Origin: Methanobrevibacter ruminantium M1 | GTDB taxonomy: Archaea; Methanobacteriota; Methanobacteria; Methanobacteriales; Methanobacteriaceae | Reading direction: 5' to 3' | DNA length: 64,000 nucleotides | NCBI RefSeq assembly: GCF_000024185.1 | Contig: NC_013790.1 | Location: 1,511,501 to 1,575,500 of the forward strand | Shown here: piece after piece, positions 1 through 8,157 of the stretch | How the letters are laid out: every line of letters starts with the position of its first letter | Position numbering within the stretch: the stretch's first letter is position 1 | Notes under the pieces: generated by a model | What the model was told of the DNA's origin: nothing | Seen by the model: the letters and a program-made list of their open reading frames with translations, nothing else | Database searches by the model: none | Position numbers and translations under genes: made by a program

Positions 1-245
1 TTATTCTTCCATTTAATTAATTTTTTATATCTTTTTAAAAATCCATTAAATAATTTAAAAGTTTATACTATAATACTATTTATTAATCAATATTAATATA
101 CTTTTTTAGAATTTTTTTTATCAAAATCAATATTTTTAGTGAAAATTAGAATAAAAGAACATCTTCTTAGTGAAGATTAGAATAAAAGAACTTATTTTTA
201 GTGAAGATTAGATTAAAACAAACAATAGGAATAATTGATTTGACT
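1..245. other. AT-rich intergenic region with short tandem repeats
   Basis: I see no gene here. Positions 132-215 hold three imperfect copies of a unit of about 31 bp with the core TTAGTGAAGATTAGA followed by ATAAAAGAA. They lie just beyond the 3' end of the leftward asparagine synthase gene. No terminator hairpin stands out. Confidence 0.6.
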
Positions 246-2057
246 CTAATGTTTTAAGGATTCTACAAACTCTTCAATGTTAAAGCTTCTCAAAACTTTC
301 TTTTTTAGAATCTTATTTATGCCAGAGCCGTATTGAGCAGCCTTCTTAGGTCTGTCTGCAATATATTCAGCCACTCCAATGTCCTTAGCCAAGTCCCTTA
401 ATATATGCTTTCTAAGAAGGTCATCACCATCTTTTATCTTGAATTTCCCTGGAATATCCAATGCAAGGCTAATTACATCCTTATCTAAAAACGGAACCCT
501 TAGTTCTACCCCATTGGCCATTGCAACTGCATCATCCCTTTCAAGATTGACGTGATATATGTTTGCAATGTCATGATATATCTCTTCATCCAAGTCAAAA
601 TATGCATCAAATAGAGTGTGATTATCAAAATGTTTCAGATATCTGTTATATCCACCAAAGAGCTCATCTGCACCCTGTCCAGATAGAGCTACCTTTATAT
701 TATCTTCATGGATTGCCTTAGTTGCAAGGTATATGGTCATTCCAACGCCAAGCTTCATGATGTTTGGGTCTTCTATGGCAGTCAGCACATCTGGAACGCT
801 CTTTCTGATTGTATCTTCATCTATAATTATTGTCTTTAAGTCTAAATCTAAATCTTTGGCAACCCTTTTGCTGAATTCGATATCCTGTGAGTTTTCAAGT
901 CCTACTGCATATAGCCTTATGTTTAATGGCTTAACATTTTCTGAAAAGTCATTTGATGATTTGCTATTTTCTAGTGAATTATTTGATGGATTGCTAGTTT
1001 CCCCCAAACCATTTAAAAACACGTTATCCAAATCTGAAGATTTATTATTAACTGAATCAATTTGCTTTTGCCTTTTTTCTGCAATGCTCTTTAGAATGAC
1101 CGCTAAAATAGTACTGTCAACTCCTCCAGAGAATATAAGGCCTATATCTACTATGTTTTCAACACGCTTTTCAACTGCCTCATATATATCATCAGCCAAG
1201 AGCTCTTTATAAACATCATAGGTATCTTTAGTGTCCAAATAGGATTTATAGTCATCAAATGAAGATTTAAGCAATTTAAAGTCAGTATTTATGATTTCAT
1301 TTATCAAATCATCATCTAAATCAATTTCTTCAAAGTTGTATAGAATGGATCCTGGCTTTAAATCCTTTATGTCACTATCTTCAAATCCAGCCTTCCAAAG
1401 TGCTTTCCTTTCAGATGCAAATCCTTTCAGATTATCAGTTACAGCATAAAATAAAGGCTTTACTCCAATGGAATCTCTTGATATGGCCAAATCATCATTA
1501 TCCTTATCATATATTGCAAACGCATAGTCTCCATCCAATTGACCTACGACTTCTTTTACAGATTCTAAAAGAGGATTTTCCTGATTGCCTGAATTTGTCT
1601 CTTTATAATAATATTGAATCAAATTAGCCAATAGTTGACTGTCACTTTTGGACTTTACATAATTTTCATTGTTTTCCTTTAGAAAGCTTTCAAGCTTATT
1701 GAAATTATATATCTCTCCATTGAATATGAATACAAGATTATCCAATATGATCGGCTGTCTGTTTTCATTGATATTGTCTGTTATTTCTCTTTTTTCATTG
1801 ATTAGATTAAATATGGACAATAGATTATGTCCAAGGCCTATTGTAGAACATTGATTGGAATCATTATCTTCCATAGATGATTCATTGAAAGATTTTCTAT
1901 TATCTAAAATGAAATTATTTTCATAGAGTGATTCAGATGAACCCTTATTGTATAAATAATATCCGCTTGAATCCATTCCCCTATGTTTAGTAGATTCCAT
2001 CATAGAAAATAGTAATTCTTTATTAAAATTTCCTACCAGACCTATACAGCCGCACAT
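246..2057 (-). CDS. asnB: Asparagine synthase (glutamine-hydrolysing)
   Basis: Converts aspartate, ATP and glutamine to asparagine in the cytosol. The protein opens MCGCIGLVGN, so Cys2 is the expected nucleophile of a class II glutamine amidotransferase domain (about residues 1-220, with FNGEIYN at 112-118). The synthetase domain has the PP-loop SGGVDST at 310-316 and a later SGQGADELFGGY motif. Two Ser/Asn/Asp-rich low-complexity insertions interrupt it, at about residues 38-72 and 328-377; the second lies just after the PP-loop and is unusual for the family. The start is supported by GGTGA 5 nt upstream. The gene stands alone on the minus strand. Family assignment is secure; the exact product could also be a related AsnB-type amidotransferase. 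Confidence 0.92.
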   Translation of the reverse strand: MCGCIGLVGNFNKELLFSMMESTKHRGMDSSGYYLYNKGSSESLYENNFILDNRKSFNESSMEDNDSNQCSTIGLGHNLLSIFNLINEKREITDNINENRQPIILDNLVFIFNGEIYNFNKLESFLKENNENYVKSKSDSQLLANLIQYYYKETNSGNQENPLLESVKEVVGQLDGDYAFAIYDKDNDDLAISRDSIGVKPLFYAVTDNLKGFASERKALWKAGFEDSDIKDLKPGSILYNFEEIDLDDDLINEIINTDFKLLKSSFDDYKSYLDTKDTYDVYKELLADDIYEAVEKRVENIVDIGLIFSGGVDSTILAVILKSIAEKRQKQIDSVNNKSSDLDNVFLNGLGETSNPSNNSLENSKSSNDFSENVKPLNIRLYAVGLENSQDIEFSKRVAKDLDLDLKTIIIDEDTIRKSVPDVLTAIEDPNIMKLGVGMTIYLATKAIHEDNIKVALSGQGADELFGGYNRYLKHFDNHTLFDAYFDLDEEIYHDIANIYHVNLERDDAVAMANGVELRVPFLDKDVISLALDIPGKFKIKDGDDLLRKHILRDLAKDIGVAEYIADRPKKAAQYGSGINKILKKKVLRSFNIEEFVESLKH

Positions 2058-2334
2058 AAATTCACCAATTATTTATTTTATTTTTATTATTTTGATTTAA
2101 TTACTAATTTAATTTATTATCTTTTATTAAGTTCTATTTTAATTACACCTACTTTTAATTAAAATTATGATAATTTTTGTTCAATAGGAATCAATATTAA
2201 AGATTTAATATTGAAATTTTTATCCCTAATAGATTTCATTTATTATTTTTATTTTAATTCTTTTTATAATTAATCAATATTCAAACTTAATTATCCTATT
2301 TTTATAAAAACATTAGTTAAATACCACCATTTTA

Positions 2335-2450
2335 TCAAAAGGTATATAAATAAAGAGGATTAAATATTTAGGTATACATAAATATTTTTTAGGTATACGA
2401 AAATATTTCTGTAATATTAAAATTATTTTTAAATTTTATAGGTGTACAAA
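2335..2450 (+). promoter_or_regulatory. Promoter with three AGGTRTAC repeats before the TM2-like gene
   Basis: A TATA-like box GGTATATAAATAAAG lies at 2341-2355. AGGTATACATAAATATTT (2370), AGGTATACGAAAATATTT (2391) and AGGTGTACAAAA (2440) repeat downstream of it, the last abutting the ATG. Two copies are 21 bp apart, about two helical turns, which would suit an operator or an mRNA 5'-leader element. The rest of 2058-2451 is AT-rich and holds the divergent promoter of the asparagine synthase gene. Confidence 0.4.
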
Positions 2451-2451
2451 A

Positions 2452-2718
2452 ATGGCAAAGAAAAATATATACCTTGCAATGATTCTTTCTTTTTTCATTC
2501 CAGGTTTAGGTTTAGCGTATGACGGTGTAGTTAAAAAGTTCCTAGGATATTTTATTCTGGGATTGATTTTTATTGGACTATGGTTTTACTTCGGTATGCC
2601 TCTAGATGCTGAGATAAGCAATACAGGTTTCTGTTGTTACTTGGCATATATTATCGTTTGGATCTTTGGTTTATATGATACTTTAAGAACCACAATCGAT
2701 ATAAATAGGGGAGAATAA
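2452..2718 (+). CDS. Small TM2-domain-like membrane protein
   Basis: An 88-residue protein with a short basic N-terminus (MAKKN), then a hydrophobic stretch with the PGLGLAYDG motif typical of TM2-domain proteins, then two more hydrophobic segments (about residues 29-50 and 62-76). It probably sits in the cell membrane with two to three helices. The TM2 fold is known from small prokaryotic membrane proteins of mostly unknown role. It is a single-gene unit with its own TATA box and nothing else on the plus strand nearby. The function is unknown; the family call rests on the Pro-Gly-Leu-Gly turn and helix pattern. Confidence 0.7.
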   Translation: MAKKNIYLAMILSFFIPGLGLAYDGVVKKFLGYFILGLIFIGLWFYFGMPLDAEISNTGFCCYLAYIIVWIFGLYDTLRTTIDINRGE

Positions 2719-3160
2719 GCATATTCCTTTTTATTTAATTTTTTAACTCACTATATCATTCAGATTTTAATTTTAACTTTTTTTTATTTTTTTTATTCTT
2801 TTTTAAGCTATTTTTAAATACTTTTTATTATTTTTTTAAGTTCTTCTAGAATATTTTTTATTTTTCTTTTTTAGCTCTTCTTGAATATTTTTATCAAACA
2901 ATCAAGATTTACTTTTTATTCAATCCTCAAATTATCATTTATTCTTATTTTCAAAACTATGCTAATATTATAGCATCATAATTATGAGTAATCTTGAATC
3001 AGTTAAGTTATTGGATTGATTAAAGTGTATGATTAAGTGAATTTATAAGAATTAATAAAAAAATAAAGATGGATGTATAATAAAAAATAAAATAAATTAA
3101 AAAAATAAAGTCAAATTAAAATTGAATGGTTTTAAAAAAGAAAGAAAGGAAACAGAATAA
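2719..3160. other. Intergenic region between convergent genes
   Basis: Very AT-rich, with several T runs at 2745-2870 that could end transcription of the small membrane protein gene. I see no ORF with a ribosome binding site, no RNA gene and no clear repeat. Confidence 0.5.
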
Positions 3161-4297
3161 TTATTGGGTATTGTTTCCGATTTCAATTTTATCAATGACC
3201 TTTTGACCTTCCTGAGCCATTTCATTAAATGCAATAATGGTCTCTTGCATTTTTGGAAGAGCTTGCTGTTTGTAATTGCTTACATCTTCAATTGCAGCTA
3301 ATGCCTCATTGAATGAAGTCTTCAATACTTCAGGAGAGATCATGGTTTCAGAAGCTGTCTTTTGGATTTGACTTCCTTGCTCCCTTAAGATCTTTGAAGT
3401 GGATTCGATAACGTCTTCAGTGGTTTCATTTAGGACCTTGATCTTATCCATTGCAATCTTTTGATTGTACAATGCGCTTGCAACCATTACACCGGTTCTA
3501 AGAGCGGTTACAGTTACGTTTTTAGCACGGGAGATACCGCGGATAAGCTCCTTGTTGTTTCTTCTGACTACATTCAAGGAAACGATACCTTGCTGGTTAA
3601 CAACAATCATCTGTTGCATGTCCATTATTCTTTGTCTGAGAGGGAATAAAACCTCTTCCCTTACAAAGTCAATCTTGTATTGGTCAACCCCTTGGATTTC
3701 AGCGTTTCTGATTTGAACCTCAATGGATTCGTCCATTTCCTTTGCAAGCTCAATGTCGGTCATGAGCTTTTTGGTCAATTCCCTAAGATAAGTTTCCTCG
3801 GATAAGAGGGTTGTATTGTCATTCTGCAAGACCTTGCTACTGTTATCTAGGGATTCGATGATGTTTCCAATAACGACTTCAGCCTTTTCGTATCTGTCAA
3901 AGTATTTTCTCACCGGATGGAAAAGGTTTCCGAGGAATCCTGTTCTGGTGAAGTCCACTTTGCTTGGGTCTAAAGCCTTGACCTGACGGTTTAAGTCAGC
4001 TAACTTGTCACCTACATTGTCAGCTTCTGATCCTCCTTTGGACATCTCTTTAAAGCGTGTGCTTAAAAGACTGTTTTTAGCAGAGGAACGGTTAATGGCA
4101 TTTATACCAAAGTCGTCTAAAGGCTTGATGATTCCTTCCCTTTGGGCTGCATCATCAAAGTCTGCTTCAAAGATAGCGATAGCGTTTTGCTCAGCTTGCT
4201 TCTTGATTTTGTCATTAGGAATTGTTTTTTCCTCTTCTTGGAAACTTTTTTCAACTTCTTCTTTAATTTCTTCTACATCAAGACTAAATTCAGCCAT
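3161..4297 (-). CDS. TelA-family (toxic anion resistance) protein
   Basis: A 378-residue, mostly alpha-helical protein. The block from about residue 120 (FTRTGFLGNLFHPVRKYFDR) followed by long heptad-rich helices matches the TelA family, named for tellurite resistance but often of unclear function. An acidic, Lys/Glu-rich N-terminal stretch precedes it. There is no signal peptide or membrane segment, so it is probably cytosolic. AAGGTGATGAT directly before the ATG is a strong ribosome binding site. Two coiled-coil genes lie upstream on the same strand (4412-4864 and 4943-5452). TelA proteins are often encoded beside partner proteins such as XpaC, so those two may be functional partners; that is inference. 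Confidence 0.85.
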   Translation of the reverse strand: MAEFSLDVEEIKEEVEKSFQEEEKTIPNDKIKKQAEQNAIAIFEADFDDAAQREGIIKPLDDFGINAINRSSAKNSLLSTRFKEMSKGGSEADNVGDKLADLNRQVKALDPSKVDFTRTGFLGNLFHPVRKYFDRYEKAEVVIGNIIESLDNSSKVLQNDNTTLLSEETYLRELTKKLMTDIELAKEMDESIEVQIRNAEIQGVDQYKIDFVREEVLFPLRQRIMDMQQMIVVNQQGIVSLNVVRRNNKELIRGISRAKNVTVTALRTGVMVASALYNQKIAMDKIKVLNETTEDVIESTSKILREQGSQIQKTASETMISPEVLKTSFNEALAAIEDVSNYKQQALPKMQETIIAFNEMAQEGQKVIDKIEIGNNTQ

Positions 4298-4411
4298 ATC
4301 ATCACCTTTTACATAGCATAATTATTAAATGAAAGTTATTTTAAAAATTTAAGTGTTTTGTTATTTTTTCTATTGAATTTCTAAATATTATTTATTTAAA
4401 TTATTTTTTTA

Positions 4412-4864
4412 TTATTTGTAGTATTTAACAGAATCTATAAGAGAATCCATGCTTTCTAGAACAGATATGTTTCTTTGATTTTCATTTGAATCCGAAAGGG
4501 ATAAATTAAGAACCAAATCATCATATAAGGAATCTGTCTTATCAATTATTGATATCAATGATTTAAACTTCTTCTGCAGTAGCTGATCTATCACCACATT
4601 GTTCTTATATGAGAGCTGTATTATTGATAGGATTGACTTATATTCCTCATTGAACATCTTTTCCAGATGGAAAACAATATTCAAGAGCCTGTCATAGTTA
4701 TAATTTGTATATTGATAGTTTTCTTCAATCAAATTGCTTAGTTTTGCCTTTTTTGAGAAGAATTGCTGATTCAAATCAAACAAGGCTTCCTTATATAAGT
4801 CAAGACTTTGAAAGTCTCCCTCAAAGTTCATGTCCTTTATCTTCTTTTTTATCTCTTCAGTCAT
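4412..4864 (-). CDS. Coiled-coil protein paralogous to the neighbouring zinc-ribbon protein
   Basis: A 150-residue helical protein without a recognised domain. Its last ~95 residues align collinearly with those of the upstream gene (4943-5452): both read Y-x-R-(F/L), then helices with SIL(S/D)II, then an S/N/E-rich stretch and the ending DSVK-x-Y. It lacks the zinc ribbon of that neighbour. The two genes look like a duplication. It lies 114 nt upstream of the TelA-family gene on the same strand, so co-transcription is plausible. The ribosome binding site (GGTAAA) is weak. Confidence 0.6.
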   Translation of the reverse strand: MTEEIKKKIKDMNFEGDFQSLDLYKEALFDLNQQFFSKKAKLSNLIEENYQYTNYNYDRLLNIVFHLEKMFNEEYKSILSIIQLSYKNNVVIDQLLQKKFKSLISIIDKTDSLYDDLVLNLSLSDSNENQRNISVLESMDSLIDSVKYYK

Positions 4865-4905
4865 TTTACCAAGTTAAAAAATCTTCAATAAAGAAAAAAC
4901 TGTTT

Positions 4906-4972
4906 TAAAAGTCATAATCCTTTACAGAATCAATATAAAGCTCTAAAAGTCATAATCCTTTACAGAATCAAT
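4906..4972. repeat. Direct repeat copying the 3' end of the upstream CDS
   Basis: The segment TAAAAGTCATAATCC plus TTTACAGAATCAAT occurs at 4906-4934 and again at 4944-4972, identical over 29 bp with a 38-bp offset. The right copy holds the last codons and stop of the zinc-ribbon gene; the left copy lies in the intergenic space. Confidence 0.85.
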
Positions 4973-5452
4973 CAGATTTTTCATATCATCCAAAACGATT
5001 TTAACTTCATTTTCAGATTCTTCCTTATCCCCCATATTTATAATCAATTCATTGATCAGGTCATTCATCTGATCTATGATTTTCTTTAGAAGGTCTATCT
5101 TTTTCTTGATTTCAGTTTCTATCTTTGGACTAAGTTCGGTTACCAGATTGATAATGTCAAGTATTGATTCAGCTTCCCTGAAGAACAATACCCTGCAATT
5201 ATCAATTTCCCCTATAAATCTATGATAAGTCAATTGTGGCGGTGCGAAACGTTTTTCTACAAGACTCAGCACTTCCTTTTCCTTCTTTTCATATTCATCC
5301 CTTAGCTCTAATACCTGCTCTTTGTATTTGCTTAAGGGAAGGGAAACGGACTGATCGTCCACATAGCCGATCTTGACCCCGCAATTGGGACAGAAAACAT
5401 CATCGCTATGTAATTTATAGCCACAATAAATACAATGATTATATCGTTTCAT
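4943..5452 (-). CDS. Zinc-ribbon coiled-coil protein
   Basis: A 169-residue protein starting with a zinc ribbon: C7-x2-C10 and C21-x2-C24 (CIYCG and CPNCG), followed by about 130 residues of charged helices. The C-terminal region is homologous to the next gene downstream (see 4412-4864). It may be a partner of the TelA-family protein encoded further on in the same direction. GTGGAT precedes the ATG. The function is unknown. Its 3' end is duplicated in the adjoining intergenic DNA. Confidence 0.65.
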   Translation of the reverse strand: MKRYNHCIYCGYKLHSDDVFCPNCGVKIGYVDDQSVSLPLSKYKEQVLELRDEYEKKEKEVLSLVEKRFAPPQLTYHRFIGEIDNCRVLFFREAESILDIINLVTELSPKIETEIKKKIDLLKKIIDQMNDLINELIINMGDKEESENEVKIVLDDMKNLIDSVKDYDF

Positions 5453-5960
5453 AAATATCCACTACTAATATTATATTCTTGATTAGATTTATAGCTTATT
5501 ACAATCTTTAACTTATAAAATTAGCGATTCAATTACTAATTTCAACCCCCTTAAAACATTGTATACATATAGTATTTATATTGTTATATATAAAGTTTTT
5601 GTTTTTTTAATGTCCTTAAACTTTTGGACAATTAAAAATTTATAAAAAATTGCTTATTTTTATAGAATTTTTAAAAAAATTCATATTTATTTAATGTGAT
5701 TAAAGTTTAAGAACAAGTTAAAATAGAATATTGCCAAATGTTTTTTTTATCATACAATGTTTGATTCAATAGTCTAATATTATAAAAAGGATGATTGATT
5801 CAACTGTCAAATAATTAAGATTATTAATGCCTAATTCAATTGTCCAAATAATTATGATTATTAATCAAAAGGAATATAATAATATTAGTTATACAAAATT
5901 AAATAAAACATTTTAGTATAATTAATTTACAATGATATAAAAATGATTAGGAGATAGAAT
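5453..5960. promoter_or_regulatory. Divergent intergenic region with repeated elements before the sulfhydrylase gene
   Basis: 508 bp between divergent genes. GATTCAAYTGTCMAAATAA-type units followed by GATTATTAAT occur at 5797-5828 and 5833-5865, with a shorter relative (TGATTCAATAGTCTAATA) at 5762. They lie 95-200 bp upstream of the sulfhydrylase ATG and could bind a regulator of Met/Cys metabolism. Leftward TATA-like sequence (ATATATAAC) occurs near 5585-5600. No ORF is supported. Confidence 0.4.
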
Positions 5961-7247
5961 ATGACTAAAAAGTATGGAGATAGAACCTTAGAAGTGCATG
6001 CAGGTCAGGAAGAGGCAGATCCTTTTACCGGCGCAAGGGCTGCGCCTATCTATCAGACAAGCTCATATGTATTTGAAAGCGCTGAATATGCAGCAAACAT
6101 ATTTGCCCTTAAGGAGCCTGGAAACATCTATACAAGACTTAACAACCCTACCAATGAAGTCTTTGAAAAGAGGGTTGCAGCAATCGAAGGAGGCGTGGGA
6201 GCACTATCCCAAGCAAGCGGAATGGCAGCAATCACCCTTGCAATACTAAACATCGCTCAATGCGGAGATGAGATAGTTTCCGGAAACAACCTTTACGGAG
6301 GAACATTCAACCTATTTAAAAATACCTTAAGCAAGTTTGGAATAAAGGTAAACTTTGTAGATTCCCAAGACACCAAGGCCTTTGAGGATGCGATTAATGA
6401 GAATACAAAGGCACTTTACTGCGAATCAATCGGAAACCCTAAGCTGGATGTTCCGGACTTTGAAGTTCTAGCGGACATTGCACACAGGCATGGAATTCCT
6501 TTGATGGTGGACAATACCTCTGCAATAGGCATGGTAAAGCCAATAGAGCATGGAGCAGACATTGTAGTCCATTCAGCTACAAAGATCATTGGAGGACACG
6601 GAACTTCCCTTGGAGGAACAATTGTTGGATTCAGGGTAACTTTCGACTGGGACCAAACGGCAAGTTCCCCAGAGTTTACAGAGCCTGATGACAGCTATCA
6701 TGGATTGATTTATACTGAAGCATTCGGCAATGCAGCATACATTACAAAGGCACGTGTTCAGATGATGAGAGACCTTGGTACATGCATAAGCCCATTTAAC
6801 TCATTTCTACTTCTTCAAGGACTTGAAACCATGTCCCTTAGGGTTAAGCAACATACAGAGAATGCCCTTGAAGTTGCAAAGTTCTTAGACAATCATGAGC
6901 TTGTATCATGGGTCAACTATCCTGGCCTTGAAGACAATCCAAACCATGAGATTGCTAAAAAGTATTTAGGAGACAAATTCGGCTGCGTTCTTGGATTTGG
7001 AATAAAAGGAGGAATAGAGGAAGGCAAGAAGTTTATTGAAAGCGTTGAACTATTATCCCACCTTGCTAACATATGTGATGCTAAGACATTGGTTGTGCAT
7101 CCTGCTTCCACAACACATTCCACATTAAGCCCTGAAGAGCAAATAGCAAATGGAGTGACTCCAGACTTTATTAGGATGTCTGTGGGAATTGAGAATGTGG
7201 AAGATATCATTGCTGATATTGATCAGGCGTTAAAAAAAAGCGGTTGA
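5961..7247 (+). CDS. metY: O-acetylhomoserine sulfhydrylase (PLP enzyme)
   Basis: A PLP-dependent Cys/Met metabolism enzyme of 428 residues, the usual length for O-acetyl-L-homoserine aminocarboxypropyltransferase. It would make homocysteine from O-acetylhomoserine and sulfide in the cytosol. Visible motifs are YTRLNNPT (57-64), the aspartate of MVDNTSA (about 184) and [14 protein letters not shown], where Lys208 is the expected PLP lysine. The HGTSLGG stretch and the insertion near 225-250 fit the MetY branch better than cystathionine gamma-synthase. AGGAGAT at 5949-5955 is a good ribosome binding site. The gene is single, with a hairpin terminator behind it and repeated elements in front. 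Confidence 0.92.
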   Translation: MTKKYGDRTLEVHAGQEEADPFTGARAAPIYQTSSYVFESAEYAANIFALKEPGNIYTRLNNPTNEVFEKRVAAIEGGVGALSQASGMAAITLAILNIAQCGDEIVSGNNLYGGTFNLFKNTLSKFGIKVNFVDSQDTKAFEDAINENTKALYCESIGNPKLDVPDFEVLADIAHRHGIPLMVDNTSAIGMVKPIEHGADIVVHSATKIIGGHGTSLGGTIVGFRVTFDWDQTASSPEFTEPDDSYHGLIYTEAFGNAAYITKARVQMMRDLGTCISPFNSFLLLQGLETMSLRVKQHTENALEVAKFLDNHELVSWVNYPGLEDNPNHEIAKKYLGDKFGCVLGFGIKGGIEEGKKFIESVELLSHLANICDAKTLVVHPASTTHSTLSPEEQIANGVTPDFIRMSVGIENVEDIIADIDQALKKSG

Positions 7248-7295
7248 ATAGTTTTAAGACTATTTAAGAACTAGTGATTTTTAAAAATAAATAAT

Positions 7296-7335
7296 AGAGG
7301 ATAAAACCTCTTTAAAAAATAATTTTCTTTTTTTT
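7296..7335 (+). terminator. Hairpin plus T-rich tract after the sulfhydrylase gene
   Basis: AGAGG (7296) and CCTCT (7307) can pair around a short A-rich loop, followed within 15 nt by TTTTCTTTTTTTT. It starts about 50 nt after the stop codon. Confidence 0.5.
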
Positions 7336-7430
7336 ATATAAATAATGACTTTAAAAAGTAATTTTCTTTTTTTAATTAGAAAAATAATGACTTAAAAATT
7401 AGTTTTCTCTTTTTTATAATAATGATAAAG
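7312..7430. repeat. Three imperfect ~40-bp tandem repeats
   Basis: Three units (about 7312-7350, 7351-7391 and 7392-7430), each with TTAAAAAxTAATTTTCTTTT followed by AATAATGA(CT). They fill the space between the convergent genes and end at the stop codon of the 215-residue protein gene. Each unit has a T-rich tract, so the array could act as repeated terminators. Confidence 0.7.
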
Positions 7431-7434
7431 TCAT

Positions 7435-8082
7435 CTAATATAATTGTGGCCCAGTATACTCATTTTCCTCTGTATATACTCTAATTAAGGTATCTACAGT
7501 ATCAGCATACATCAACCTATATCCAATGGCCCCTCCAAACTTGCTTTCTAGATTATTTAAAGACTTGTTGGCAGCATCGCTTCCATTATTGATTACATAC
7601 CACATTCCATGTGGGGTATAGATGAAAAGCTCTCCATAGCCATCTTCTGCTCCGTTTTTAAAGCTGTCTGCAGGGTCATAGATCTTTGTTGAATGGATTG
7701 CAAGTCTGGACAGGTCTTGTTTTGGCTGTGTTCCGCTTTTAAATAGCATATTCAACCAATTATAGCATTGGTCCTTAAACTGAACCTTTTTTATAGGGTC
7801 AGACATTTTCTCTTCAATATTTGCCCTTCTTTTTGCAAGAGTGTTTGTTATTCCAAGTATCTCTTCAACCTTGGCAACATCTTCCTCCAGGCACCTGTAT
7901 CCTTCAGGCCTTCCTGTTACCTTGATATTGCCTTCTACAAAGTCCATTCTTTTCCATTTTCTCATATAGGGCTTTACCTTTTCCCAGTCTTCATCAGGTA
8001 TCTTCTTATTCAATCCATAAAGGTAGCCATATTCACAGGCATCATAGCACTTTGTTTCCAGTTTCAATTCATTATCTGTCAT
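7435..8082 (-). CDS. Hypothetical protein, 215 residues
   Basis: I do not recognise this family. The protein is soluble-looking with no signal peptide or helix of membrane length. Its C-terminal part (from about residue 150, GYGELFIYTPHGMWYVIN then GGAIGYRLMYADTVDTLIRVYTE) looks like an alternating strand fold. The N-terminal half is charged and helical. Scattered Cys at positions 12 and 16 (CYDAC) could bind a metal. AGGAGAT before the ATG is a strong ribosome binding site. The same-strand gene upstream ends 75 nt away, so the two might be co-transcribed. Confidence 0.6.
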   Translation of the reverse strand: MTDNELKLETKCYDACEYGYLYGLNKKIPDEDWEKVKPYMRKWKRMDFVEGNIKVTGRPEGYRCLEEDVAKVEEILGITNTLAKRRANIEEKMSDPIKKVQFKDQCYNWLNMLFKSGTQPKQDLSRLAIHSTKIYDPADSFKNGAEDGYGELFIYTPHGMWYVINNGSDAANKSLNNLESKFGGAIGYRLMYADTVDTLIRVYTEENEYTGPQLY

Positions 8083-8157
8083 TTTATCTCCTGCAAGTAT
8101 GTTTATAAATTAAAAAATAATTTTAATTTTAAGAATTATTTATCTATATTAATCCAT

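Noticed and set aside
733-1212. Plus-strand ORF of 159 codons
   Set aside because: It lies antisense within the asparagine synthase gene and has no recognisable domain. Other opposite-strand ORFs (8702-9202, 16717-16971, 36071-36361, 52523-52849) are rejected for the same reason.
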